From assembly GCF_031198435.1 (NCBI RefSeq), contig NZ_CP133548.1:3940001-4004000 (forward strand): a DNA stretch of 64,000 nt, given 5' to 3'. Below are positions 8,676 to 17,853 of this stretch, piece after piece. The stretch is from Pleionea litopenaei. Lineage in GTDB: Bacteria; Pseudomonadota; Gammaproteobacteria; Enterobacterales; Kangiellaceae. A model generated the notes under the pieces. The model searched no databases, was not told where the DNA came from, and saw nothing but the letters and a program-made list of their open reading frames with translations. How positions within the stretch are numbered: the first letter of the stretch is position 1; the number at the start of each line of letters is the position of its first letter. Made by a program: the position numbers and the translations under genes.

Positions 8676-11036
8676 ATGAGCACAGTCATGCGCAGTTTGC
8701 GCACACTCAGTGTGGGCCTCGTAACCGTTGGGGGATTATTGGCGGCAAATTTGTCGTCGGCCGATGTTCGTAACCCAACCATTGGTCCGCTTATTTTTGA
8801 AGAGAACTTCGATTCATTTAATCCCTCTCATTGGAACGTTGTTACTGGCGATGGTTGTCAGTTTGGCCCAGATCTATGTGGCTGGGGAAATCAGGAGCTG
8901 CAATGGTACGGCGAGAATAATCTCTCGATTGAATCCATTCCTGGAGACAGCGGAAATAGGGCATTGGTGATAACCGCCAAGCGAGAAAATGTAGAGGGGC
9001 GGGCATTCACTTCAGGCAAAGTCGATTCTCAAGGCTTGTTTGCAATTCACTATGGCATGATTGAAGTTCGCATGCGCATTCCGAATTTAAATACAGGGCT
9101 GTGGCCAGCAGCTTGGATGTTAGGAACCAGTACTGCAAGTTGGCCTGCAAAAGGTGAAATTGACATGATGGAAATGGGGCACAAAGCCTCTTATCGTCAA
9201 GGCGCCGATATTAATACATTCGTTGGTGCGAATGCGATTTTTTATGCCGATGAAGCCTGTGTTCCAGAAAATCCGACGTGTGCGGCGAGTACCGCTTGGG
9301 GGGCTGATAACCACCATATCTCTGCCAGCTCAATGGCGGATCGCTTTGTGACTTACCGAACCTATTGGAGCGATCAACAATTGCGTTTTACCGTTGCTGA
9401 TAATGGCGTTGAATATGATCTTTACGACAATCCAATCGACTTCAATGATCAGATGACGGAGTTTCAACAACCGTTTTATCTGCTGCTTAACATGGCCGTT
9501 GGTGGGAACTTTACTGACGCGGCTAATAACAGCCAAGTCACGGTGCCAATGCCCGCAAAGATGTACGTAGATTACATTCGAGTTTATCAAATCGATGGTT
9601 TAGGAGAAGTGTTAACGGGGAATCCAACTCCACCGGAAAGCGGAACCTTTGGGGTTTTTACCGATATCACGCCAACCAGCAATAAGCTGCAAGCGGGCGT
9701 CTCTTCCGATATTTACAACTGGAATCAAAGTTCGGTTGAAGGTGGCAATTTACCTCCCGCTGAAGGCGACGAGGTTATCGCATGGCGATACACCGCTCCT
9801 GGACAATGGTTTGGCGGCGGTGTGCAAAGTCGACAGCCGCGTGACATGAGCCAATTTGATCAAGGGTACCTCAGTTTTCGAGTCAAGATACCGGCGGATA
9901 TTGGGTTTAAAGTAGGTATTGCGGATACTTATACGAATGTTAGTTGGATCGATTTTCCGGCCAATGAATCTAGGTATGGATTAGTGCGTAATGGTGAGTG
10001 GAGCCGAGTGAGCATTCCGATTGAGGAATTGCGTGGCGAGTTTATCGCACTGCAATCGATGCAAGGGATGTTTTATTTTGCAAACAGTGATCAAGGCTTA
10101 CCAAATCGAACCTTTGAGTTTGCTCTTGACGACATCGTATGGGAGGGCGGTGGTGACTCTGCTCCGCAAGACAGCGACGGTGATGGCGTGTTAGATAGTG
10201 ATGATCTCTGCCCAAATACACCACCAGATACTCAGGTTGATGCGCAAGGTTGTCCGTTACCTCAAACCGATCTCCTGACCATTCAAGCCGAAGATTACAG
10301 TGCATTTTTTGACACCACGGCCGGCAACACCGGGGGAGCCTATCGAAATGATAATGTCGATATTGAGGCAACGCAAGATACCGATGGCGGCTTCAATGTT
10401 GGATGGACAGCCGCGGGCGAATGGTTAGAGTACAATGTCTATCTCAACGCAGGTGAGTACTCTCTCTCGTCAAGAGTCGCGTCTCAAGCGGGTAATGCCG
10501 TATATTCAATCCTGGTCAATGAGCAATGGATAGGCTCAAACTCAGTGAATTTTACCGGTGGCTGGCAAGTTTATGAAACCCAATCGCTGGGCCGGTTTAC
10601 CGTTAATGACGGGCAACACCGTATTCGGGTGAAAGTTGAAGGTGGTGAGTTTAATGTTAATTGGCTAAAAGTTGATCGAGTGATGCATGGGGATGCTGAT
10701 CAAGATGGCGTACCCGATCACCTTGACCAATGTCCCAATACGCCGCCCAACTCGGCGGTGGATAATCAGGGGTGTCCGTTGGTCGCCGATGTTTATGGCG
10801 CCTTACGCCAAGGCAACCAATTAGTGTTCTACGTTAACCAAAGCAGTTGGGCGACCGTGCATTACCGAATTAATGAGGGTGCCCAGCAAAATCTATCGAT
10901 GACAGCAACCAATGGGCGGAATGAATATTCATTGCTCGGACTCAACGCCGGCGATCGAGTGACCTATCGCTTCACTTATTGGGACGACAGTTTACCCGGT
11001 GCAATTGATAGTCCCTGGAACGAAGCGACCTATTGA
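8676..11036 (+). CDS. Modular secreted GH16 endo-beta-1,3-glucanase (laminarinase)
   Basis: Secreted hydrolase of beta-1,3-glucans such as laminarin. I chose the ATG at 8676, preceded by AAGGAAAA, over an upstream in-frame TTG. Signal peptide ~1-29; GH16 catalytic domain ~35-305 with the family motif GEIDMMEMG (nucleophile E161, D163, acid/base E166); a carbohydrate-binding-like beta domain ~320-490; a thrombospondin type-3 Ca-binding repeat (DSDGDGVLDSDDLCPNTPP) ~497-527; a CBM6-like domain ~530-668; a second type-3 repeat ~672-702; and a C-terminal ~85-aa domain resembling CBM56 glucan-binding modules. The multi-CBM design fits growth on algal polysaccharide. The GH16 call is secure; exact substrate preference and the CBM56 label are inference. 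Confidence 0.93.
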   Translation: MSTVMRSLRTLSVGLVTVGGLLAANLSSADVRNPTIGPLIFEENFDSFNPSHWNVVTGDGCQFGPDLCGWGNQELQWYGENNLSIESIPGDSGNRALVITAKRENVEGRAFTSGKVDSQGLFAIHYGMIEVRMRIPNLNTGLWPAAWMLGTSTASWPAKGEIDMMEMGHKASYRQGADINTFVGANAIFYADEACVPENPTCAASTAWGADNHHISASSMADRFVTYRTYWSDQQLRFTVADNGVEYDLYDNPIDFNDQMTEFQQPFYLLLNMAVGGNFTDAANNSQVTVPMPAKMYVDYIRVYQIDGLGEVLTGNPTPPESGTFGVFTDITPTSNKLQAGVSSDIYNWNQSSVEGGNLPPAEGDEVIAWRYTAPGQWFGGGVQSRQPRDMSQFDQGYLSFRVKIPADIGFKVGIADTYTNVSWIDFPANESRYGLVRNGEWSRVSIPIEELRGEFIALQSMQGMFYFANSDQGLPNRTFEFALDDIVWEGGGDSAPQDSDGDGVLDSDDLCPNTPPDTQVDAQGCPLPQTDLLTIQAEDYSAFFDTTAGNTGGAYRNDNVDIEATQDTDGGFNVGWTAAGEWLEYNVYLNAGEYSLSSRVASQAGNAVYSILVNEQWIGSNSVNFTGGWQVYETQSLGRFTVNDGQHRIRVKVEGGEFNVNWLKVDRVMHGDADQDGVPDHLDQCPNTPPNSAVDNQGCPLVADVYGALRQGNQLVFYVNQSSWATVHYRINEGAQQNLSMTATNGRNEYSLLGLNAGDRVTYRFTYWDDSLPGAIDSPWNEATY

Positions 11037-11089
11037 TCGAGTCACATATTGATCATTGACCTCGGAAAGGCTTAATCGGACCGAGTGCA

Positions 11090-11122
11090 GCAGTCTCATT
11101 TTGATTAAAAGTGAGACTGCAT
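11090..11122 (+). terminator. Hairpin terminator candidate after the glucanase gene
   Basis: A 9-bp stem (GCAGTCTCA / TGAGACTGC), continued by TTTT/AAAA with one bulged G, lies ~60 bases after the glucanase stop codon. The tract after the stem (ATTTCCCTTT) is only moderately T-rich, so efficiency is uncertain. Confidence 0.55.
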
Positions 11123-11255
11123 TTCCCTTTGAAAGCGCTTAACAAAAGCGTATTCCGCGCTTTTATTAATCAAGATTCCTTTTTAATTCATCGCTGCTTG
11201 TAATATTTACTTACACTGATTGACTAAGTGAGCATCTATTGGAAAGGAGTTTATT

Positions 11256-12956
11256 ATGGTTATTGCGATCTTATCGATCATTTTTCTGGTAATCGGGGTG
11301 GGGACAGTATTTTTTAATAAAGCTGTGCCTGGGTTAAAGGGGGTTAATGGCGGCAGCGGAAATATAACAGGAAAGTTGGTGGGGGGGGCCTTGCTACTGT
11401 TTGGTATTGTCGGATTTTTCTCTCGCTCATTTCTCATTGTTGATTCTGATGAAATAGGTCATCTAAAGAAAATATACCTAGGTGGTGACTTAGGCGTTGG
11501 AAAAATTATTGCGACAGATGGAGAGAAGGGACCTCAAGCTGAAATATTAGGACCCGGCTTTCATTTCATGTTTTTAGTCAACGTTTTGTACGATGCTGAT
11601 ATGAAAGATGTCGTAGTCGTTCCAGATGGCTCTTATGCTGAACTTATAGCAAGTGATGGAGCTCCGTTACGTCCAGGACAGTTCATTGCTGACGAGTGGC
11701 AAGAAGAGCAATTCGAAAATATGATGGATGCGACCTATTTTCTGACGGAGGGGAAAGGACAGAAAGGCCCGCAGCTAACCGTGTTACCTCCAGGAAAGTA
11801 CCGAATTAACCGTTATTTATTCGATGTAAAAATTCATAAAGCCTTAGATGTACCAGCCGGTCATGTGGCAGTAATACGTTCGAATGTAGCGACTCGAGGG
11901 CAAGATTGTCCTGACGTTATTAAAACCGCCGCCGGATCGCCAAATGCGAAAGTTGCGACGCCGATCGTACCTAAAAACTGTATTGGTGTGTGGGACGAGC
12001 CTCTTCCTCCAGGGAAATATTACTTGAACCAAAAAGCGTATGTTCCAACCATTATTCCAACGCGGATTCAAACCTGGGCCTACAAAGGTGGGTATACCGA
12101 ACGTTCAGTAAAACTTGCGCTGAATGACGATGGCAGTATTTTGCAAAAGTTTACCGAAAAGGAAATTCCTGTTCCTGAAACGGCAGCGGACAAAGCCATC
12201 AATGTGCGTGTTGAAGGTTGGGTGGTGCCCGTGGATGCTCGCATTCTGGTCTCCGTTGAACCTAAGTTTGCACCGACAGTTGTCGCAACCGTTGGTGATC
12301 TTAAGGCCGTTGAAGATAAAATTATAACGCCAGCCATTCGTGACATTATGCGTACCATTGGTGGTCATCCAGATCGAAAAGCGCTCGACTTTATTGAAAA
12401 ACGTGATGAGCTTGCCAAGTTGGTTGAAGACTCAATTGTCAAAGAAGGTTCGAAAGCAGGAGTGACCATTCAAGAAGTTCGACTGGGTGAACCTTCCATA
12501 CCGCCAGAATTGATGGTTGCTCGATTACGTGAACAATTAGCGAATCAGTTAAAGAAGACCTATTTAGAAGAGCAAAAGACTCAGAATGAACGAATAAAGG
12601 TCGAGCGAGAGCGCGCTTCTGCAAATCAGCAGTCGGTCTTAGTGGCGGCAGAAATTGCCAAGCAAGCGGCTGAGTTCCGAAAAGAACAGTTAAAGCTCGA
12701 GGGTGAGGGTGAGAAGCTTCGCTTAATGGAAATTGCACAAGGACAACAGGCGCAATCCAAAGTATTGGGTCAAGATCGTGTTCTTCAGTTGCAAATGTTG
12801 AAAGAGATTTTACAAGTTGCAAAAGATAATCCTGAAATCATTAAAGTGCCGATGGTACAAGTCTCAGGATCAGGATCATCTCTTGAGGGTGCGGCCGCTG
12901 TGTTAGGCGCGTCAAATTTTGGGCAAATGATGAAAAATTCGTCGAAAGAGAAATAG
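11256..12956 (+). CDS. SPFH/band-7 (flotillin-like) membrane protein
   Basis: A 566-aa membrane-scaffold protein of the SPFH/prohibitin superfamily, which organises lipid domains and oligomerises in the inner membrane. Two hydrophobic segments (~1-20 and ~38-58) anchor the N-terminus. The band-7 region spans roughly 190-400 (DVPAGHVAVIRSNVATRG ... INVRVEGWVVPVDARILVSV). A Glu/Lys/Gln-rich coiled coil at ~425-510 (KVERERASANQQSVLVAAEIAKQ) supports oligomerisation. The start has a strong AAAGGAG site. It stands alone, closed by a strong terminator, and no NfeD partner is adjacent. Function beyond scaffold is unknown. Confidence 0.9.
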   Translation: MVIAILSIIFLVIGVGTVFFNKAVPGLKGVNGGSGNITGKLVGGALLLFGIVGFFSRSFLIVDSDEIGHLKKIYLGGDLGVGKIIATDGEKGPQAEILGPGFHFMFLVNVLYDADMKDVVVVPDGSYAELIASDGAPLRPGQFIADEWQEEQFENMMDATYFLTEGKGQKGPQLTVLPPGKYRINRYLFDVKIHKALDVPAGHVAVIRSNVATRGQDCPDVIKTAAGSPNAKVATPIVPKNCIGVWDEPLPPGKYYLNQKAYVPTIIPTRIQTWAYKGGYTERSVKLALNDDGSILQKFTEKEIPVPETAADKAINVRVEGWVVPVDARILVSVEPKFAPTVVATVGDLKAVEDKIITPAIRDIMRTIGGHPDRKALDFIEKRDELAKLVEDSIVKEGSKAGVTIQEVRLGEPSIPPELMVARLREQLANQLKKTYLEEQKTQNERIKVERERASANQQSVLVAAEIAKQAAEFRKEQLKLEGEGEKLRLMEIAQGQQAQSKVLGQDRVLQLQMLKEILQVAKDNPEIIKVPMVQVSGSGSSLEGAAAVLGASNFGQMMKNSSKEK

Positions 12957-12977
12957 TGTTGGTTCAGAAGTAACCAG

Positions 12978-13013
12978 TGGCCACGGAGCGTAAGGTTTCG
13001 TGGCCATTTTTTT
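12978..13013 (+). terminator. Rho-independent terminator of the SPFH gene
   Basis: A ~10-bp stem (TGGCCACGGA paired with TTCGTGGCCA, one G-T pair), an 8-9 base loop, then seven Ts. It begins 21 bases after the SPFH stop codon. Textbook intrinsic terminator. Confidence 0.9.
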
Positions 13014-13232
13014 ACCTCTGATTTTTTACCCTCTTAGAAGAGCCTCTTTGTACCATGAAGCTTTTTGCCATGAAATTCTTTGCCGCGAAGCTGCTTCATT
13101 TGAGTGCATAAGCGTGTTGCTGAAAGATTAAGCAACTCTCACAACAGATTGATTTCTATATCTTATATTGAAATATAGTCTAGACTTTATAAAAAGCTGA
13201 AAAGCAAAATAAAATAAGTTGTAGCCTATCTT

Positions 13233-16200
13233 TTGATGCGTGTTCTAACAGTATGTGCTAATCGTTTGATTTACACTGGGTTATTGGTCTTGATAGTGGT
13301 TTGGTCAAGGCTTGGGTACTCAGTGGGGGAACCTTTGTTTTTTAAGTCGTTGACTCAAGAACAAGGGTTAAGCCAGTCTTCAATCATTGATATTCATCAG
13401 TCAAGCGATGGCTACCTTTGGCTGGCGACTCAAGATGGTTTAAACCGCTTTGATGGCTACGACGTAACAACCTTCAAACACGATCCTGAAAATCCACATT
13501 CGATATCGGATAATTTTATTTGGTCCATTACGGAAGATCGCGAAGGTTACTTGTGGATAGGAACCGCAAAAGGCGGGTTGAATCGTTTTGATCCTAAAAC
13601 AGAAATCTTTACTCGTTTTCAAAACAACCCGGAAGATTCCTCGAGCCTTTCGAGTAATCAAGTTTTAGATGTCTTTATCGATAGCCAAGAGCGAATTTGG
13701 GTTGGCACTGCGAATGGTGGCTTAAATCGATATTTGCCAGCCACCAATCAGTTTCTTCGCTATGGTAATTTCTCGGCACAAACGACGCCACTTAATTCCA
13801 ATACCATTAAAGTTATACGAGAAGCATCGAATGGAAAACTTTGGCTTGGTTATAGCCACGCGCCTTTCTTAAGATTTCCAGGGGCTGGGTTTAGTTTGTT
13901 TGATCCCGACACTTCAATTAATTTGCCGTACGCCAAACCTCAAGGGCTTTCAGACAATAATGTCACCGACTTATATGTTACGGATAAATTTATTTGGATC
14001 TCGAGTTACGGTGGTGGACTTGATCGTTTAGATTTGCAGACCAATCAAATAGAAAAAATGTCGTTGCCAACGACCGATCAGTCGCCGCGAATTATGAATA
14101 TTGAAATCGATGATCAAAATCATCTTTGGATGGCTTTAATGGGGGGCGGTCTGATTGAACTATCGCCTACCTCTCTTGCTTCATTTTTACATCGTTCAGA
14201 TGAATCAGAAAGCCTAACGCTTAATGATAATAGTGCAAGCTATGTGTATTTTAATAATGATATTTTGTGGGTCGGAACTTGGCAAGAAGGGCTCAATTTT
14301 TCTAATACGCAAGGTCGTCAATTTAAAAAGCTTCTCAGTGGTTTTCATCAACCCAATAGCTTATCCGATCCTAATGTAACCTTTATCACGCAAGCACCTA
14401 AAAGTGGAGACATCTGGTTAACCAACTCGATCTCGTTAATGCAATACGACTCCCAGTTCAATTTTATTCGCCGATATGAGACGAGTGAATTATTACCAGA
14501 CTCGACCGCGCGAACCATTCGGTTTGTATTTGTCGATTCGAATGACAATGTATGGTTCAACTGTGAGCAGCTAGGTTTGTTTCGATTAGAAGGTGCTCAT
14601 TCTAAGTCGATTGCTTCGAAAGCGGTTCAATCAGACACGACGCTACAAAAGCGACGCGATGAGAACAAGACTAATTACCGAGCGATTCCGATGCAACCCT
14701 TGATTCAAGAGACACGAGTCGTTGCTATGGCTGAGTTATCGGAAAACTTATATGTCGTCGGCACTCGAAACAACGGACTGGTATTATTAGACACACAACA
14801 ACAAAAGTCGATGCCAGTCTTGATGGCAGAGCAGGGAGATGCTGCGCTAGCAAGAACCATGAGCATTGATGAAAAGCCGGCGGTTACTAAAAACGGTCTG
14901 GTCTACGACACTATGATGAAAGGTTGGTGGGTAGCGACCATGGATCAAGGCCTGCAATATCTGAGTAACGAGGGCATTCTTTATCCCTTAACAGAAATAA
15001 ATGAACAATTGCAGGAAGTCACCATAACCAGTGTTAAACCCATTCAAAATAATCAGCTATGGATAGGAACACAAGGCAGTGGTGTCTACCGACTCAACTG
15101 GCACCAAAGGCGTCTTATCGATGAAGTCCCCACTTGGACGATGTTATCCGAGAAGCAAGGCCTCGCGACGAATGCGATTGGTGCTATTGAAGAAAGCAAC
15201 TCGCAAGTGTGGGTGACGACGACACAAGGACTAAGTCTTTATAACCTAAAAGATCAATCGTTTTTAAACTTTGATGTCAGTGATGGAGTAATACCGGGAT
15301 TCAGCATTGGTGTGAATCTAAAAACAAAAGACGGTGTAATCGCGTTCGGCGGATTTACCGGTGCAAATTACTTTGAGCCTGCAGCGTTTAAGGTGGCAAA
15401 CTCAGAAAATTCTTTAATCATTAATCAGCTTCTACTGGGCAGCAACGTTGCTCCAATTTCACTTGATAAAACTTTAACGCCGTTGCAAGATAGTTTAGTG
15501 CAGTATTCCGGTCAGTTAAATTTTCATTATTCGCTAAGCCATTTCACACTCGGCTTTAGTAGTTTAGATTATATTAATCCCAAAGCGGTGAAGTACGCTT
15601 ATCGTTTGGTTGGGTTTGATACTCAATGGCTGTATACCGATGCATCTCGACGATTCGCAACCTATACCAACCTTGATCCTGGTAACTATACTTTTGAGTT
15701 GAAAAGAACCGACCACTTTGGTCGCTGGCAAGATCACATTTTACGTCTCCCAATCGAAGTCAATCCTGCGCCTTGGGAAACTTGGTGGGCGTATTGTTTG
15801 TACGTACTTAGTGTTTTTATTATCGGTTATTTATTCTTATTGCAACGGCTTCGAGAAGTCCGAGCGATCAAAGAGCGCAACGAGCAGCTGTCTGTTACCT
15901 CTAAACTTTTTGAAAATACTTCTCAGGGTGTCGTTTTGTTTGATCGCTATCGTAAAGTCGCCTTAGTCAACCAAGGATTTACTGTAATGACGGGCTTAGA
16001 TGCCATGGATATTATTGGTCGGAGTTGGCAGTTGCCTTTGGTGCATGAGCAAAGAGCAGAAACCATCGATGACATACTCTCTCAAGTGGCTGATGGAAAA
16101 AAATGGCAGGGTGAGCTTTGGGCTGAGCGTAAGGTAGGTGAAATCTTCCCGGTTGAAATGGTTGTTGACAGTATTCAGCGTCACAGTGAAAAGCCTTCTG

Positions 16201-17618
16201 AGTTGAAATATTCGCGTCAATTTCAATACGTTGCTCTCATTTCTGACATTACTCAAAGAAAAAGTCACGAACAAAAATTAAAAGAACTGGCTTATTATGA
16301 TGAGCTGACATTATTACCTAATCGGAGTAATTTTGAACGACAGGTTGAAGCGGAAATTGAACAGTCGTCTTTAAATCAGTTAGCGCCTTTTGCCGTGATG
16401 TTTGTCGACTTAGACAATTTTAAAGGCATTAATGATTCTCTTGGGCATAATATTGGTGATCAATTTCTACAAAAATTATCGCGGCGCTTGAGGCTGAGTA
16501 TTGAGCATCGAATTACCATTGCTCGTTTAGGCGGCGATGAATTTCTGATTTTGGTTCCTCATCAAGTCGTCGCTGACTACCAAGATGAACAGCAAGTTGA
16601 TTCAGAGACGGTTGCCGCTCGTATCGCACAAACTTTGTATGAAATTACCTTACAACCGGTTGACATTGATGAGTACAAACTGCGGGGTTCTTGCAGTATC
16701 GGTATTGCCGTATATCCACAACATGGCACTACATTTGAGCGATTGCTTCGAAATGCTGACACAGCGATGTACGAAGCGAAGAAAAATAAGTCGATTAACA
16801 TTCTTTGTTATAACAATCGAATGAATGTACTGGCCAGGCGGCAATTTGAAATTGCTGAAGAAATGCGTGGCGACATTAAAGCCGCCAAGTTTTTGCCTTT
16901 CTACCAACTAAAAGTGGATGCGCTCAATGGAGCCATCAATGGATTAGAAGTTCTTGCGCGCTGGCATAATGAAAAGTTAGGGTGGGTCAGTCCGGCACAG
17001 TTTATCCCCATTGCCGAAGAGCGAGGATTAATTAATGCACTGTCAGAGCAGGTGATAGAAACCGCTTGCGTGGAAGTTCTCCCATTGTTGCAACAAAAAC
17101 TACTGCAGGGACGAATGGCCATTAACTTATCACCGGTGCAGTTCCAACAAGTTGATTTGGTTGAATGGCTACTAGGTATATTTGAACGCGCCGATTTCCC
17201 TTTAGATGCAGTAGAAATTGAAGTAACTGAAAGCGTTGCGATGCATGATAGAAATAAAGCGCTGGAGCAACTTAATGCCATTCGCGATCTCGGCATGACT
17301 ATGTCATTAGACGATTTTGGTACAGGTTACTCTTCTCTGAGCTATCTACATCAATTTCCTCTGAATACCGTCAAAATCGACAGGGCGTTTGTTAGCGAAG
17401 TATTAACCAATACAGATAATCAGAAAATTATTTCAGCAATCATTCAAATGTCACACTCATTAGGAATGACGGTTATTGCTGAAGGTGTTGAGAGCAAAGA
17501 GCAAGTCGCCTTTTTGAGCGCTGAGAAGTGTGATCTGATTCAGGGCTACTATTTTCATAAGCCCTGTGACATTCATGAGTTAACGACGTTCTTAACATCA
17601 AAACCAAAATTGCAATAA
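13233..17618 (+). CDS. Two-component-propeller / Y_Y_Y / PAS / GGDEF / EAL signalling protein
   Basis: A 1461-aa inner-membrane sensor for cyclic-di-GMP turnover. After an N-terminal hydrophobic segment comes a large periplasmic beta-propeller (~30-760) made of repeats such as GYLWLATQDGLNRFDGYD and IWVGTANGGLNRY. A Y_Y_Y domain (~770-850) and one membrane span (~851-872) follow. The cytoplasm has a PAS domain (~885-1000), a GGDEF domain with intact RLGGDEF (~1099), and an EAL-type domain with EVL in place of EAL, plus DDFGTGYSSL, VIAEGVE and a terminal QGYYFHKP. Both enzymatic halves keep core motifs, so either synthesis or breakdown is possible. No RxxD inhibitory site is seen before GGDEF. 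The propeller may sense a sugar released by the neighbouring enzymes (inference). Confidence 0.92.
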   Translation: MMRVLTVCANRLIYTGLLVLIVVWSRLGYSVGEPLFFKSLTQEQGLSQSSIIDIHQSSDGYLWLATQDGLNRFDGYDVTTFKHDPENPHSISDNFIWSITEDREGYLWIGTAKGGLNRFDPKTEIFTRFQNNPEDSSSLSSNQVLDVFIDSQERIWVGTANGGLNRYLPATNQFLRYGNFSAQTTPLNSNTIKVIREASNGKLWLGYSHAPFLRFPGAGFSLFDPDTSINLPYAKPQGLSDNNVTDLYVTDKFIWISSYGGGLDRLDLQTNQIEKMSLPTTDQSPRIMNIEIDDQNHLWMALMGGGLIELSPTSLASFLHRSDESESLTLNDNSASYVYFNNDILWVGTWQEGLNFSNTQGRQFKKLLSGFHQPNSLSDPNVTFITQAPKSGDIWLTNSISLMQYDSQFNFIRRYETSELLPDSTARTIRFVFVDSNDNVWFNCEQLGLFRLEGAHSKSIASKAVQSDTTLQKRRDENKTNYRAIPMQPLIQETRVVAMAELSENLYVVGTRNNGLVLLDTQQQKSMPVLMAEQGDAALARTMSIDEKPAVTKNGLVYDTMMKGWWVATMDQGLQYLSNEGILYPLTEINEQLQEVTITSVKPIQNNQLWIGTQGSGVYRLNWHQRRLIDEVPTWTMLSEKQGLATNAIGAIEESNSQVWVTTTQGLSLYNLKDQSFLNFDVSDGVIPGFSIGVNLKTKDGVIAFGGFTGANYFEPAAFKVANSENSLIINQLLLGSNVAPISLDKTLTPLQDSLVQYSGQLNFHYSLSHFTLGFSSLDYINPKAVKYAYRLVGFDTQWLYTDASRRFATYTNLDPGNYTFELKRTDHFGRWQDHILRLPIEVNPAPWETWWAYCLYVLSVFIIGYLFLLQRLREVRAIKERNEQLSVTSKLFENTSQGVVLFDRYRKVALVNQGFTVMTGLDAMDIIGRSWQLPLVHEQRAETIDDILSQVADGKKWQGELWAERKVGEIFPVEMVVDSIQRHSEKPSELKYSRQFQYVALISDITQRKSHEQKLKELAYYDELTLLPNRSNFERQVEAEIEQSSLNQLAPFAVMFVDLDNFKGINDSLGHNIGDQFLQKLSRRLRLSIEHRITIARLGGDEFLILVPHQVVADYQDEQQVDSETVAARIAQTLYEITLQPVDIDEYKLRGSCSIGIAVYPQHGTTFERLLRNADTAMYEAKKNKSINILCYNNRMNVLARRQFEIAEEMRGDIKAAKFLPFYQLKVDALNGAINGLEVLARWHNEKLGWVSPAQFIPIAEERGLINALSEQVIETACVEVLPLLQQKLLQGRMAINLSPVQFQQVDLVEWLLGIFERADFPLDAVEIEVTESVAMHDRNKALEQLNAIRDLGMTMSLDDFGTGYSSLSYLHQFPLNTVKIDRAFVSEVLTNTDNQKIISAIIQMSHSLGMTVIAEGVESKEQVAFLSAEKCDLIQGYYFHKPCDIHELTTFLTSKPKLQ

Positions 17619-17853
17619 CCTGTTGCATTGATACCGTGGCTCTCTCTGATATTTTCAGTACAAACGAAAATAAAAAAATACGGCTTTAGAACCGATAGAT
17701 ACTACCAATATACTCGTCTAAATAAATTGAGATAATTAGCTCGAAAGTGCGACGTGAATTTGAGTCTGTTCACTTTATCAACTATATCTGGTGAATCGTT
17801 TAATGAATTGAATGTCGCATATGATGTGGTGTTCAAGGCGAAGGAGTGTTGCT

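Noticed and set aside
12439-12822. 127-aa minus-strand open frame inside the SPFH gene
   Set aside because: Shadow of the SPFH coiled-coil coding sequence.
16901-17296. 131-aa minus-strand open frame inside the EAL region
   Set aside because: Shadow of the EAL domain, which has clear family motifs on the plus strand.
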